From Lactococcus petauri (lineage in GTDB: Bacteria; Bacillota; Bacilli; Lactobacillales; Streptococcaceae): 64,000 bases of DNA. Under the pieces are notes generated by a model. The model was given only the letters and a program-made list of their open reading frames with translations. It was not told the DNA's origin and did not search any database. How positions within the stretch are numbered: the first letter of the stretch is position 1; the number at the start of each line of letters is the position of its first letter. Shown here piece after piece: positions 36,566 to 45,873 of the stretch. The stretch lies in contig NZ_MUIZ01000002.1 in assembly GCF_002154895.1 (NCBI RefSeq), positions 248,001 to 312,000 of the forward strand, written 5' to 3'. A program made the translations under genes and the position numbers.

Positions 36566-36574
36566 AAAATAAAT

Positions 36575-36607
36575 TAAAAAACGACAATATTCAATTGTCG
36601 TTTTTTG
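36575..36607 (+). terminator. Intrinsic terminator of the dlt operon
   Basis: Stem AAAAAACGACAA/TTGTCGTTTTTT with an 8-base loop. Confidence 0.9.
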
Positions 36608-36719
36608 TTTGTCCGATTTCTTGGACATGTTCTCATTATTTATGACAGAAAATGCTTAATTTACTCTATTTTATTTTATGGAGTTAAAAATCGTCTACTC
36701 AATCTAATATTAAAAACAT

Positions 36720-36748
36720 TTGGACTTATCCCTCTATCTTTGTATTAT
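36720..36748 (+). promoter_or_regulatory. Promoter of the VWA surface protein
   Basis: TTGGAC (36720-36725) and TATTAT (36743-36748) are spaced by 17 bp, about 170 bp before the gene, leaving a long leader. The leader contains a hairpin near 36772-36800 (AAAGTAA/TTACTTT) and a 5-codon ORF. Confidence 0.6.
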
Positions 36749-36840
36749 TAAATTAGGAGAAAGAGAAAAAAACTAAAGTAATTATCATTTTACTTTAATG
36801 TTTAATCTTTTTTAAACTAAAGAAAAAGGAGGGAAACGAA

Positions 36841-36858
36841 ATGTTGCAAACAAAGTGA
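36841..36858 (+). CDS. Possible 5-aa leader peptide before the VWA surface protein
   Basis: AAAAAGGAGGGAAACGAA provides a full Shine-Dalgarno directly before ATG and the ORF reads MLQTK then TGA. The site is stronger than the one of the main gene 62 bp later. Such a minimal ORF could regulate by ribosome stalling or be a decayed gene start. Speculative. Confidence 0.35.
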   Translation: MLQTK

Positions 36859-36919
36859 CATCTATTTTTTGATTTTTTCTAAAAAAGTTCATTAATTCAA
36901 AATAAAAAGGAGTAGAAAC

Positions 36920-39694
36920 ATGAAAACTTTAAGACAAGTATTGCAAGGGCTTGTGTTGGCGATAGTACTTTCGGTATTAATTATCTCCGGGATGCGATTA
37001 AAAAATACCTTGAGTCGAGTGAGTGCGGATAGAGTTGATAAGAAAACAGATCAAAAAGTGGCACCCATACGAGATAAGAATAACAACACAGCTCAAATTT
37101 TAGAAAAAGAGGCATGGTGGACAGATCAAGAAGCTTATGAAGCTAACTTACTTTTAAAAGTGAACGGTTCAAGTCTCTCTGGGCCGATGGATGTCGTTTT
37201 TGTTTTAGACCGCTCAGGTAGCATGGACATGACTTATACCGATAATGCTAATGCGACAGCTTATGAAGGATATCCTTTATTCTCCAGCTCTTGCTTAAAC
37301 CAGGAACATTTTTATCTTGAACCACTACATGAAGGACAGGAACCCGAAGCAAACGCAGATAAATTAAAAGTTTATGAGAATAGTGATAATACCCTCACAG
37401 TTTATAACGCGGATGTTGATAAATGGGAAGTGATTGGGACTACACCGGTTCATCTTTTTGAGCAATTTACTCAAAGTACAGCCAAGTATATTCCTTACCA
37501 TTTCAAGAAGGAAGGTGAAAAATTTGTACGTATCAGTCATTGGGATGCTGCAGCTAAAGTAGCTGGAAAAACACAACCTGGCGTTTGGGTGCATGGCGAT
37601 GAAGATGAAGGTTGCTATGACCGATGGATGCTATCGAAAGAAGCTATTTCGGAAGTGACCGATAAGTTACTCCAAGAACATCCTGAAAATAGAGTGGCTC
37701 TGGCACCATTTTCAATTCGAGATTCATCAATGGTTACCCATTTAAATTATAATTCACAACGAATGAAAAATTTTAGAGATAATCTTGTTTTAAAAAATAA
37801 TGAACATGGCTACTTTGGCCCAAATACAGGAACAACCATTGAAGCAGACGGCTCAATCAGTGGCACCTATAATTCTACTGTAGGTTGGAAGGATAATATT
37901 GCTGAAAATAGAGCAGCCATTGATGATATGCTTCCTCGTCTGTTTACAACCCCACAAACAGACTATCAATACGGATTGAGTATGGCATATAATTTGCTTC
38001 AATCACGCAGTGATGAAGCTAAGGCAACAAAAGGTGCGATGGTCGTTTTCTTATCCGATGGTGTTCCACAAAGTACTGCAACAATGCGAGCTGGCTGGTC
38101 AGGTGGCGGTCCCATTGTATCTTTTGGACAAACAGATGGTAGAATTCTAGCAATGTCCGCAGCTATTACAAGTGATGAACCTGTAGAAGTAGAAGGTGCA
38201 CCAACAGGGACATATCAACGTCACGATATCGACCAAAATTATCTAAAACTCATTGAGGGAACAACCTATGAAGTTGCTGGAATGGGCGCAGAAATGCTGA
38301 CAGTAGATTATATGGCTAACAGTGCTATCTTAAAAACAATGGCAAACGACCCACAAAATTATTTTGAGGTTCCAGCTGATAATGTTGGTGCAGGAAAAAC
38401 GTACTTGACTGATTTGCTGCTTAATTCTACGCTCTTCCCAGGTGGGCGTGATTCTGTTCTTAGAGATAAAGTGAGTCAATATTATTATGTCCCAGAAAAC
38501 GCCACTCTGCCTCAAGGTGTCACGATTGAAGGAAACTATGAGGACAAAGGCGAAGAACAGACGATTGTCTGGGAATTAGGCGATCTTTATGATTATAGTC
38601 CAGATGGCTATCCATCTGTAAATATTCCGCTGGTATTAAAAGAAGAATATCGTCAGGTTTCACAGGATACTTACTACCCAACAAATGCAGATACAAGTGA
38701 TAAAGCCATGGATATTTTGGATCCTGAACGAGGAATTGACGATGAAGATACAGGCGCAAAGCTCTATTATACAGACCCTCATAATCAAAAACGTTACGAT
38801 ACTATTGGCACACCAAAGCTTGCTGTTAAGCCGGATACAGTAAAAAGTACTCGTTACCAAATCCAAGCTGAAAAACTATTGAGCGGACGTTCTCTTTTAG
38901 CGGGAGAGTTTACTTTCGAGTTGCTAGACAGTGCAGGAAAAGTTATTCAAACCGTACACAATGATGCTTCAGGCAAAATAGTATTTTCACCAATCACTTA
39001 CACAAGTACGGGAGATTATGATTATACAGTGAGAGAGAAGGGTGGTTTGGATAAGACCATTGACTATGATGCTGCCAATTATAAAGTTACTGTTAGCATC
39101 AAGGAAGAAGCAGGGATCCTTGTTGCTACAGCTACAGGAGATGCAGCGATACAGTTTAAAAACAGTTATCAACCATTTGGTACAGAAATTCATTTGCAAG
39201 CAACCAAAGAACTTGTCGGAAAGAAACTGACAGATCAGGAATTCACGTTTGAATTAGTCAATGCTTCAAATCAAGTTATTCAAACGGCCAAAAATGATGC
39301 TTCAGGACAGATTCGCTTTGATAAGCTAGCTTATACAAAAACAGGAAGCTACGATTACACGATTCGTGAAAAGGCAGGAGTAGATCCTCAAATTACCTAC
39401 GATACTAAATCCTATAAGATTCATGTTGAAGTAGTAGACCAAAAAGGAAAACTTGTTGCATCTATAAGTTACAAACAAAAACCACAGTTTAAAAATATCT
39501 ATCTTGAAGAAAAAAAATCATCTTCTAAAGATGATGGAAACAAGAACTTGATTGAAAAGGTCGAACCACAAAAAAAAGTCTTACCAAAAGCAGGAGAGTT
39601 TAATAAGACAGCTGCTATTGTCACTGGGCTTGGTTTAATTTTAGTGGTATTGGCAATCTTCTGGGCAAGAAAATTTAGAAAGAATAGAAAATAG
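36920..39694 (+). CDS. VWA-domain surface protein, pilus-tip-adhesin-like
   Basis: A 924-aa surface protein. A signal/anchor segment occupies about residues 10-30. A von Willebrand factor A domain carries the MIDAS motif DRSGSMD at 97-103, with loops inserted as in RrgA-type tips. Two successive Spy0128/FctA-like isopeptide domains lie at ~645-755 and ~760-860, each with FTFELL/FTFELV, NDASG and DYTVREK/DYTIREK, where the Glu of REK catalyses the Lys-Asn bond. The sorting signal is the variant LPKAGE near residue 888, then a helix and RKFRKNRK. No sortase or shaft pilin is adjacent; the pilus operon is 8 kb upstream. Confidence 0.87.
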   Translation: MKTLRQVLQGLVLAIVLSVLIISGMRLKNTLSRVSADRVDKKTDQKVAPIRDKNNNTAQILEKEAWWTDQEAYEANLLLKVNGSSLSGPMDVVFVLDRSGSMDMTYTDNANATAYEGYPLFSSSCLNQEHFYLEPLHEGQEPEANADKLKVYENSDNTLTVYNADVDKWEVIGTTPVHLFEQFTQSTAKYIPYHFKKEGEKFVRISHWDAAAKVAGKTQPGVWVHGDEDEGCYDRWMLSKEAISEVTDKLLQEHPENRVALAPFSIRDSSMVTHLNYNSQRMKNFRDNLVLKNNEHGYFGPNTGTTIEADGSISGTYNSTVGWKDNIAENRAAIDDMLPRLFTTPQTDYQYGLSMAYNLLQSRSDEAKATKGAMVVFLSDGVPQSTATMRAGWSGGGPIVSFGQTDGRILAMSAAITSDEPVEVEGAPTGTYQRHDIDQNYLKLIEGTTYEVAGMGAEMLTVDYMANSAILKTMANDPQNYFEVPADNVGAGKTYLTDLLLNSTLFPGGRDSVLRDKVSQYYYVPENATLPQGVTIEGNYEDKGEEQTIVWELGDLYDYSPDGYPSVNIPLVLKEEYRQVSQDTYYPTNADTSDKAMDILDPERGIDDEDTGAKLYYTDPHNQKRYDTIGTPKLAVKPDTVKSTRYQIQAEKLLSGRSLLAGEFTFELLDSAGKVIQTVHNDASGKIVFSPITYTSTGDYDYTVREKGGLDKTIDYDAANYKVTVSIKEEAGILVATATGDAAIQFKNSYQPFGTEIHLQATKELVGKKLTDQEFTFELVNASNQVIQTAKNDASGQIRFDKLAYTKTGSYDYTIREKAGVDPQITYDTKSYKIHVEVVDQKGKLVASISYKQKPQFKNIYLEEKKSSSKDDGNKNLIEKVEPQKKVLPKAGEFNKTAAIVTGLGLILVVLAIFWARKFRKNRK

Positions 39695-39701
39695 AAATGT
39701 A

Positions 39702-39732
39702 TAAAAAGACTAGTATTAACTAGTCTTTTTAT
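39702..39732. terminator. Bidirectional terminator between VWA and nitroreductase genes
   Basis: Perfect 12-bp stem AAAAAGACTAGT/ACTAGTCTTTTT with a 4-base loop, between converging genes. Confidence 0.92.
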
Positions 39733-39749
39733 AGTTATTATGATAAAGA

Positions 39750-40415
39750 TTATTCTACAGTTTCTAGAATTTCACTCAAACTTTGACGCTTTTTATTAGG
39801 AATTTCCGTTGCTCGGTAACCAAAACCTGCCATATATGCGACACCAAATTCTTCTAAATCAATTAGTCCTTTTTCAGATAAATAATTTTCAACAGCATCG
39901 ATATTAAAACCTTCGATAGGACAACTATCAATGCCTAGAAAAGAAGCAGTAGTCATCATATTTGCTAATGGGATATATGTTTGTTTTACCGCCCAATCAT
40001 ATTTTGCCTTGTCATCAGATAGTTTAAAATCTTCCGCCTGAAATTTTTTGAAAAATTGGCTTTGGGGTGAGTTTTCAGAATAAGGGAGCTCTAAAACATC
40101 TTCAACAATATGTTTGACATGGCTACTGTCATAAGAAACCCCTTTCTTAGCTAGAGCGATAATAAATTTATCTGCTCCATCTAGGCTATTTACTGCTCCC
40201 CAAGCCCGGCTTTTCAGGTCTTCCCGTATTTCTTTGTTCTCGATGACGAGAAATTTCCAAGGTTCATAGCCAAATGAACTTGGAGATAGACGCGCAGCCT
40301 CAAGGATTGTTTCCCAATCTTGCACAGCAATTTTTTTACTTCTATCGAATTTTTTTGTTGCAAAACGATTAGTGTGTGCCTTTGATATCATATTTCTTAA
40401 TTGTTCTTGATTCAT
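39750..40415 (-). CDS. Nitroreductase family NAD(P)H oxidoreductase
   Basis: A 221-aa FMN enzyme of the NfsB-like group. It has RFATKKFDRSK at the N-terminus, the FMN-binding segment RLSPSSFGYEPWKFLVI and a late GIDSCPIEGFNIDAVE block. It reduces nitro compounds or quinones using NAD(P)H. The ATG at 40413-40415 follows AAAAAGGAG; a longer in-frame start crosses the operator. It sits next to a TetR gene on the same strand and both start regions carry the same operator, so the regulator very likely controls it. Confidence 0.88.
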   Translation of the reverse strand: MNQEQLRNMISKAHTNRFATKKFDRSKKIAVQDWETILEAARLSPSSFGYEPWKFLVIENKEIREDLKSRAWGAVNSLDGADKFIIALAKKGVSYDSSHVKHIVEDVLELPYSENSPQSQFFKKFQAEDFKLSDDKAKYDWAVKQTYIPLANMMTTASFLGIDSCPIEGFNIDAVENYLSEKGLIDLEEFGVAYMAGFGYRATEIPNKKRQSLSEILETVE

Positions 40416-40430
40416 TTTTTTCTCCTTTTT

Positions 40431-40445
40431 TAGAACGCTTGTTCT
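40431..40445. promoter_or_regulatory. TetR-type operator upstream of the nitroreductase gene
   Basis: TAGAACGCTTGTTCT contains the inverted repeat AGAAC-GCTT-GTTCT and shares TAGAACG-T--TTCT with the site at 41093-41108 before the TetR gene. Confidence 0.7.
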
Positions 40446-40496
40446 CATAAAACTAAAAATATTAATACTCCGAATCACTCAGAATATTTTTATATT

Positions 40497-41069
40497 TTAT
40501 AGAATTGATAGTGTTGTTTTAATAATATTTTCAAGCTCTCTCCGGCTCGTCGCTGAGCGTACAAGTACCCGAATGCCAATTAAAGCATTGTTTAAATAGC
40601 TTGCTAAAATACGTGTATCAATATCAGCAGCTAATTCACCTTTTTCCTTCGCTTGATTTAGCAAAAGCACAAAAAAACTTTTTGTCTTTTCGAAAAAATG
40701 TTGAACTTGATCAGCAATATCACCATCACGTAAGGCGAGCTCAATTGCCGAATTTACAAAAAGACAACCTTTACGACATTCTTCTTTTGGAAATGCTGAG
40801 TCCTTAAAAATTGCTTCAAACTTTTCTCGAATACTAATACTTTTAGCAGTAATCAAAACATAATTTTGACTCATATCTTGATCATACTTGTTTAAGATTT
40901 TGAGATAAAGTTGGCGTTTATCACCGTAAGTATCATAAATACTTCTTCGATGGATACCTAGATGGTCAACTAAATCTTGAACAGAAGTATGTTCATAGCC
41001 TTTTTCCAAGAAAATATCTGTTGCTTTATCTAAAATCACATCGTAGTCAAACTCTTTGGCTCTAGGCAA
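40497..41069 (-). CDS. TetR/AcrR-family transcriptional regulator
   Basis: A 190-aa regulator. The N-terminal helix-turn-helix runs through YEHTSVQDLVDHLGIHRRSIYDTYGDKRQLY, and a helical ligand domain holds GCLFVNSAIELA. The start is TTG at 41069, with AAAGGAG nine bases upstream. It is encoded 80 bp before the nitroreductase gene and probably represses both, since near-identical palindromes lie at 40431-40445 and 41093-41108. The ligand may be a quinone or electrophile, but this is inference. Confidence 0.88.
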   Translation of the reverse strand: MPRAKEFDYDVILDKATDIFLEKGYEHTSVQDLVDHLGIHRRSIYDTYGDKRQLYLKILNKYDQDMSQNYVLITAKSISIREKFEAIFKDSAFPKEECRKGCLFVNSAIELALRDGDIADQVQHFFEKTKSFFVLLLNQAKEKGELAADIDTRILASYLNNALIGIRVLVRSATSRRELENIIKTTLSIL

Positions 41070-41092
41070 AATATTCTCCTTTCTATAAATAG

Positions 41093-41108
41093 TAGAACGT
41101 TCATTCTA
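41093..41108. promoter_or_regulatory. TetR-type operator upstream of the TetR gene
   Basis: TAGAACGTTCATTCTA is a 16-bp imperfect palindrome (arms TAGAA/TTCTA perfect). It sits 24 bp before the TetR start codon, so it suits autorepression. Confidence 0.7.
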
Positions 41109-41334
41109 ATAATAACAGAAAGATATATCTGATGCAAGTTTGAGGAATTTTTGCATAAAAGATAAAAAATTTAAGACTAAAAATAAAAGTCAAAATGGTA
41201 TATTTTTCAATAAAATAATACAGAGAATATTATTTTATTATGTTTTAAATAGTTTGCATGATAAACTAGTAATAAGTACTCTTAAAAAAGATAAGTATTT
41301 TAATAAAAACTAAAAGAATTATGGGGGAATTATA
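41109..41334 (+). other. Divergent intergenic region before the Ca2+ ATPase gene
   Basis: About 225 bp of AT-rich sequence with no ORF of note. TTGCAT-TAGTAAT-like elements near 41253-41275 may be the ATPase promoter. Confidence 0.4.
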
Positions 41335-43977
41335 ATGAACTGGTTTCAATTATCAAAAGTAGATATATTAAAGAAGCTCCAAGTAGAAGAGGATGTTGGA
41401 TTAGCAGAAGAGGAGCGCAAAAAAAGATTATCAGAAAATGGTTTTAACTTATTATCTGGAGAAAAAACTGAGGGAAAATTAAAAAAGTTTTTCAAACACT
41501 TCAATGATTTATTGATTTATGTATTGCTCGTAGCTGCACTACTTAAAGGAGTTAGTCAAGACTATATCGATATGTTTATCATTTTAATCGTTGTGGTTAT
41601 AAATGCATTGATTGGTTATATCCAAGAGTCAAAAGCAAGCAACTCCTTAGACGGCCTGACGAGTTTAATGGGAACAGAGGCGACAATCGTCATTAGCGGT
41701 GAGAAAAAAGTTGTTTCGACCGATTCTTTAGTAAAAGGTGACATTGTTTTACTGAACTCAGGAGATATTATTCCTGCTGACGTAAGAATTTTAGAAGCTT
41801 ATAATTTAGTTGTAGATGAAGCAATGCTAACAGGGGAATCAACCCCTGTACAGAAAAATGCTGATTCCATATCAACGGAAGTAGACTTGGCAGACCGTGT
41901 CAATATGGGCTATTCAGGTTCTTTAGTGAACAGCGGAAGTGGTAAAGCGGTTGTTGTTGAAACAGGTGACAACACAGAGATAGGGAAAATTAGTGTCCAC
42001 CTGAAAGAGGTTGGTGTGACAGAAACTCCTTTGATTAAAAAGATGAAATATTTGAATAAACAAATATTTTTTATACTTTTAATACTCATCGTTTCATTAG
42101 TTGTTTTCAGTTTCTTTCACCGGGATTTCACGTTTGAAGAAGCAACTTCCTGGATTATTTCACTGGCAGTGTCCTCAGTTCCTGAAGGATTGCCAGCAGT
42201 CCTTTCAATTATTTTATCTCTGGGTGTCACGCGCATGTCTGCAAAGAAAGCCATCATTAAAAAAATGCCAGCAGTTGAGACATTGGGAAGTATGGAAATT
42301 ATCTGTTCCGATAAAACTGGTACCCTGACTAAAAATGAAATGTCAGTTTTGACAGTCCTGACTAAGAAAAAGATATTTGAAAAAAATCAAACTGAACAAT
42401 GGAAAGATGACCTTAATATCTTTAATGAAGATTACCAACTCAAGAAGTTGGTTGAAACTGCTATTTATTGTAATGATACAAAAATTGATTACCATAATGG
42501 GCAAAGGACTGTGATTGGTAATCCGACCGAAGCAGCCTTACTAGAGTGGGCTTCTCACATGGAAACTACTCAAGATGAAAAGGTGCTGTATAAAATTCCG
42601 TTTGATTCCTCATACAAATACATGGCGACTCTAGTTGATGTAGATAATCAACGCTTTATTTACTTAAAAGGGGCACCAGATGTTTTACTTGGAATGGTAG
42701 ATTATCAATTTGGCGATAACACAACAGAAAAAATTGACCCCAAACTATGGGATAAAATGATATCGAATCAAGCCAAAAAAGGACAGCGTATACTCGCTAC
42801 GGCTATGAAAGAAGTTTCTTCGAATCAAAAAACAATTACACATGAAGATTTGAAAGAGAATATGGTTCTTGTTGGAATGTATGGTATCATTGACCCACCA
42901 AAACCATCTGCAATAGAAGCAATTAAAAAGAGCCACCGTGCTGGTATTTCCGTTAAGATGATTACCGGAGACCACAAAGATACAGCTGTCGCAATAGCGA
43001 AAGAAATTGGTCTGAAAAATACGGACAGAGCCATTACTGGTAAAGACATCGAAACGATGACAGAACAAGAGCTATCCGAAGTTGTACTTAAAAATGATGT
43101 TTTTGCGAGAACTACGCCAGAACATAAATTGCGATTAGTGAGTGCTATAAAAGCGCATGGCAAAATTGTTGGAATGACAGGAGATGGTGTGAATGATGCT
43201 CCAGCTCTTAAAAAAGCAGACATTGGTATCGCAATGGGGCAAAAAGGAACACAAGTTACAAAAGATGCTGCAGATATGGTTTTGGCAGATGATAATTTTG
43301 CTACCATTTCAGATGCAGTACGCGAAGGAAGACGTGTCTATGATAACTTAAAAAACACAATTTACTTTTCTTTACCAACAGCATTTGCTCAAGGTTTGTT
43401 AGTTGTGGTATCCATATTAATTGATCGTCCATTACCATTGACGTCAATCCAAATTCTGTGGTTAAATATGGTCACAACAATTACACTTTCTTTTGCATTA
43501 GGTTTCGAAAAAGAAGCCCCTGATGTCATGGACAAACCTCCTCGCGATCCACACGAAAATATTTTAAGTCGTTATGCTATCTTTAGAATGTTCTATGTTT
43601 CTATACTCTTAGCTGCTTTGGGCTTTTTAGTCAATAATATTGTTATATCTATGGGTGCATCAACACCTGTAGCCCAAACTACTCTTTTAATGACCCTCGT
43701 TTTCGGACAAGTGTTTTACATGATAAATTGTCGAAGTATATCCAAGTTCTCTATCGACCAAAACATGTTTAAAAATCGTGTGTTGTGGCTATCATTGTTT
43801 ATTTTATTGGTGCTGCAACTTGCTATTGTCTATATCCCAACAATTAGTAACGCTTTAGGTACGACAAACATCGGGATTCATAATCTTCTTTATGCATCCT
43901 TAGCTGGATTAACAGTTTTCGTCGTAGTAGAGCTAGAAAAATTTATTTCACATCGTCTCTTTAGAAATTTAGCATAG
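41335..43977 (+). CDS. P-type cation-transporting ATPase, probable calcium exporter
   Basis: An 880-aa P2A-type ATPase with ten membrane helices. PEGLP at 283-287 in helix 4 is the ion site of SERCA/PacL pumps. The phosphorylated Asp326 lies in DKTGTLT, and MTGDGVNDAPALKKADIGIAMG follows near 615. It has the short N-terminal cation ATPase domain but no metal-binding CxxC, which excludes copper and zinc pumps. The gene stands alone, between the TetR gene and a terminator. Calcium is the most likely ion; manganese or sodium cannot be excluded. Confidence 0.9.
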   Translation: MNWFQLSKVDILKKLQVEEDVGLAEEERKKRLSENGFNLLSGEKTEGKLKKFFKHFNDLLIYVLLVAALLKGVSQDYIDMFIILIVVVINALIGYIQESKASNSLDGLTSLMGTEATIVISGEKKVVSTDSLVKGDIVLLNSGDIIPADVRILEAYNLVVDEAMLTGESTPVQKNADSISTEVDLADRVNMGYSGSLVNSGSGKAVVVETGDNTEIGKISVHLKEVGVTETPLIKKMKYLNKQIFFILLILIVSLVVFSFFHRDFTFEEATSWIISLAVSSVPEGLPAVLSIILSLGVTRMSAKKAIIKKMPAVETLGSMEIICSDKTGTLTKNEMSVLTVLTKKKIFEKNQTEQWKDDLNIFNEDYQLKKLVETAIYCNDTKIDYHNGQRTVIGNPTEAALLEWASHMETTQDEKVLYKIPFDSSYKYMATLVDVDNQRFIYLKGAPDVLLGMVDYQFGDNTTEKIDPKLWDKMISNQAKKGQRILATAMKEVSSNQKTITHEDLKENMVLVGMYGIIDPPKPSAIEAIKKSHRAGISVKMITGDHKDTAVAIAKEIGLKNTDRAITGKDIETMTEQELSEVVLKNDVFARTTPEHKLRLVSAIKAHGKIVGMTGDGVNDAPALKKADIGIAMGQKGTQVTKDAADMVLADDNFATISDAVREGRRVYDNLKNTIYFSLPTAFAQGLLVVVSILIDRPLPLTSIQILWLNMVTTITLSFALGFEKEAPDVMDKPPRDPHENILSRYAIFRMFYVSILLAALGFLVNNIVISMGASTPVAQTTLLMTLVFGQVFYMINCRSISKFSIDQNMFKNRVLWLSLFILLVLQLAIVYIPTISNALGTTNIGIHNLLYASLAGLTVFVVVELEKFISHRLFRNLA

Positions 43978-44009
43978 AAAAAATTTATCACTTTCGATGA
44001 ATATCAAAA

Positions 44010-44050
44010 TAAAAAAGCTAGTGAATAACTCAATTCATTAGCTTTTTTTA
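44010..44050. terminator. Bidirectional terminator between ATPase and GNAT genes
   Basis: AAAAAAGCTA(GTGAAT) pairs with (ATTCAT)TAGCTTTTTT, between converging genes. Confidence 0.9.
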
Positions 44051-44052
44051 GA

Positions 44053-44502
44053 CTAATCTCGCTTCATGTATAACAGTGGATAGGGATTTCCTTGCTCATC
44101 GAACTCCGTTCTCTTATAGACTTCAAAGCCCATATATTCATAAAACCCTCTTGCGCGTGGATTTTGTTCATTCACAGCAAGATCATTAATGGAGTATTCA
44201 GTGATTCCATATTCGAGGAGTTTCTTGCCAAAGCCTTTACCTCTTTCACCAGATGCAATAAAAAGCATCTCTAGATGATGATCGACAATACCCATAAAAC
44301 CAACTGGCGTATCTTTATCGTTTTTTAAGAGAATTAAACGAGGAATTTCCTTTAGTGCTTGAGGCACATACTTTTTAATATCACTTATTTCATTATCTGA
44401 AAGGAAGAGGTGTGTTTCTTTTACAGAACTTTCCCAAATCACCAATAACTTTTCTACTAAATCTTCAGATCTATCTTTTAAATCAATATCTATAACTTTC
44501 AC
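44053..44502 (-). CDS. GNAT-family N-acetyltransferase
   Basis: A 149-aa acetyltransferase. The acetyl-CoA loop is GERGKGFGKKLL near residues 84-95, and the later NPRARGFYEYMGFEVYKRTE block is typical of the PA4866/YjgM-like GNAT group. Translation starts with GTG at 44502, nine bases after AAGGAG. It lies alone on -, ending at the shared terminator. Substrate unknown. Confidence 0.87.
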   Translation of the reverse strand: MKVIDIDLKDRSEDLVEKLLVIWESSVKETHLFLSDNEISDIKKYVPQALKEIPRLILLKNDKDTPVGFMGIVDHHLEMLFIASGERGKGFGKKLLEYGITEYSINDLAVNEQNPRARGFYEYMGFEVYKRTEFDEQGNPYPLLYMKRD

Positions 44503-44647
44503 TTAATTATGCTCCTTAATACTTTACTAAGCTAATCCTAACACATGAAGTTCCTTATTTCAATTTATGGCATGACTAGAGTCTTTCTTTAGAAGATATT
44601 TTTTCTGTTTAATTATATTATATATATTTATACTAATTTTTATATTA

Positions 44648-44656
44648 TGGTATAAT
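44648..44656 (+). promoter_or_regulatory. Extended -10 promoter of asnA
   Basis: TGG-TATAAT at 44648-44656 lies 37 bp before the asnA ATG, after a very AT-rich tract. No T-box features were found. Confidence 0.6.
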
Positions 44657-44692
44657 ATTCAATAAAATTAAAAAATAGGAGTTCTTGAAATT

Positions 44693-45697
44693 ATGGAAAA
44701 AACCTTTATCCCAAAAGACTACAAATCAATACTGGATGTTTATGATACTCAAACAGCTATTGGATTTATTAAACGTTGTTTTGAAGAAGCGCTAACAGGA
44801 AGTTTAAAACTAAAAAGAGTATCAGCCCCACTTTTTGTTGACGATCATTCGGGTTTAAATGATAACTTAAGTGGAAACGAACGACCTGTAAAATTTGATG
44901 TACCAGTTTTAAATTATAATGGAGAAATTGTACATTCCTTAGCTAAATGGAAAAGAGCCGCTTTAAAACAATATGATTTTCATGTAGGCAACGGCCTTTA
45001 CGCAGATATGAATGCCATTAGACGTGACGAAGAGTTAGATAATCTTCATTCAATTTATGTAGACCAATGGGACTGGGAGCGAGTGATTTCAAGAGAACAA
45101 CGAAGCCTTGATTACCTAAAAGAAACCGTTCAAAATTTAGTGAATGCTATCGCAGAAACATCAAGTCGTTTACATACCAAATATCCAAAAGTAGAAACAG
45201 TCATAGATACAAATGTTTCCTTCATTACAAGTCAAGAATTAATAGATCTTTATCCCAACTTAACAGCAAAAGAAAGAGAAAATGTTTACGTTAAAGAACA
45301 TCCGACTACCTTTATCTTACAAATTGGTGATATCTTAAGCCACGGTGAACCACATGATCAGCGGGCACCAGACTATGATGATTGGTCTTTAAATGGTGAC
45401 TTACTTTTCTGGCATGAACCTTTAGGATGCGCAATGGAATTATCGAGTATGGGCATTCGTGTAGATGATAAAGCTTTACTTACACAATTAGAAAAGGCCA
45501 ATGCCAACGATCGTTTAGCATATCCTTTTCATCAGCAAATACTCAATAATGAATTACCATTAACCATTGGTGGAGGTATTGGACAAAGCCGCATGTGCAT
45601 GTTATTACTGAGTAAAGTACATATCGGTGAAGTACAAGTTTCTTTATGGGATGAAGAAACACTTAATGCTTGTAAAGATAAGGTCTTTTTACTATAA
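44693..45697 (+). CDS. asnA: Aspartate--ammonia ligase (asparagine synthetase A)
   Basis: A 334-aa class II-tRNA-synthetase-like enzyme of normal AsnA length. It has RVSAPLFVDDHSGLNDNLSG near the N-terminus, HVGNGLYADMNAIRRDE in the middle and GGGIGQSRMCMLLL near 300. It makes asparagine from aspartate and ammonia using ATP in the cytoplasm. It has its own promoter and a terminator 130 bp downstream that converges with the MerR gene. Confidence 0.95.
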   Translation: MEKTFIPKDYKSILDVYDTQTAIGFIKRCFEEALTGSLKLKRVSAPLFVDDHSGLNDNLSGNERPVKFDVPVLNYNGEIVHSLAKWKRAALKQYDFHVGNGLYADMNAIRRDEELDNLHSIYVDQWDWERVISREQRSLDYLKETVQNLVNAIAETSSRLHTKYPKVETVIDTNVSFITSQELIDLYPNLTAKERENVYVKEHPTTFILQIGDILSHGEPHDQRAPDYDDWSLNGDLLFWHEPLGCAMELSSMGIRVDDKALLTQLEKANANDRLAYPFHQQILNNELPLTIGGGIGQSRMCMLLLSKVHIGEVQVSLWDEETLNACKDKVFLL

Positions 45698-45828
45698 AAA
45701 CTAGGGATGAAGGAAAGTAATTAGAGTTAAAAAATATAAAGTGTGTTTGAAGTTATTGCTTAATAATAAAAATAAACTTTTTTTGTTAGATTATTATCCT
45801 CCAAGGCATAAATGATAAAAGAAAATTT

Positions 45829-45868
45829 ATAAAACCCATAGAGACTACTCTTCTCTATGGGTTTTATC
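45829..45868. terminator. Bidirectional terminator between asnA and the MerR gene
   Basis: Perfect 13-bp stem AAAACCCATAGAG/CTCTATGGGTTTT, loop 9 bases. A diverged copy of this terminator lies at 51725-51775. Confidence 0.9.
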
Positions 45869-45873
45869 TCAAG

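Noticed and set aside
36920-39694. LPKAGE instead of LPXTG taken as a damaged sorting signal
   Set aside because: LPxAG variants are used by Gram-positive surface proteins, and the helix and basic tail are intact.
42825-43307. A 160-codon open frame on - opposite the Ca2+ ATPase gene
   Set aside because: It mirrors the well-supported ATPase frame and has a low-complexity Ser/Ile composition; no independent evidence.
44503-44692. T-box leader before asnA
   Set aside because: No T-box consensus or antiterminator hairpin is present in the 37-bp leader after the promoter.
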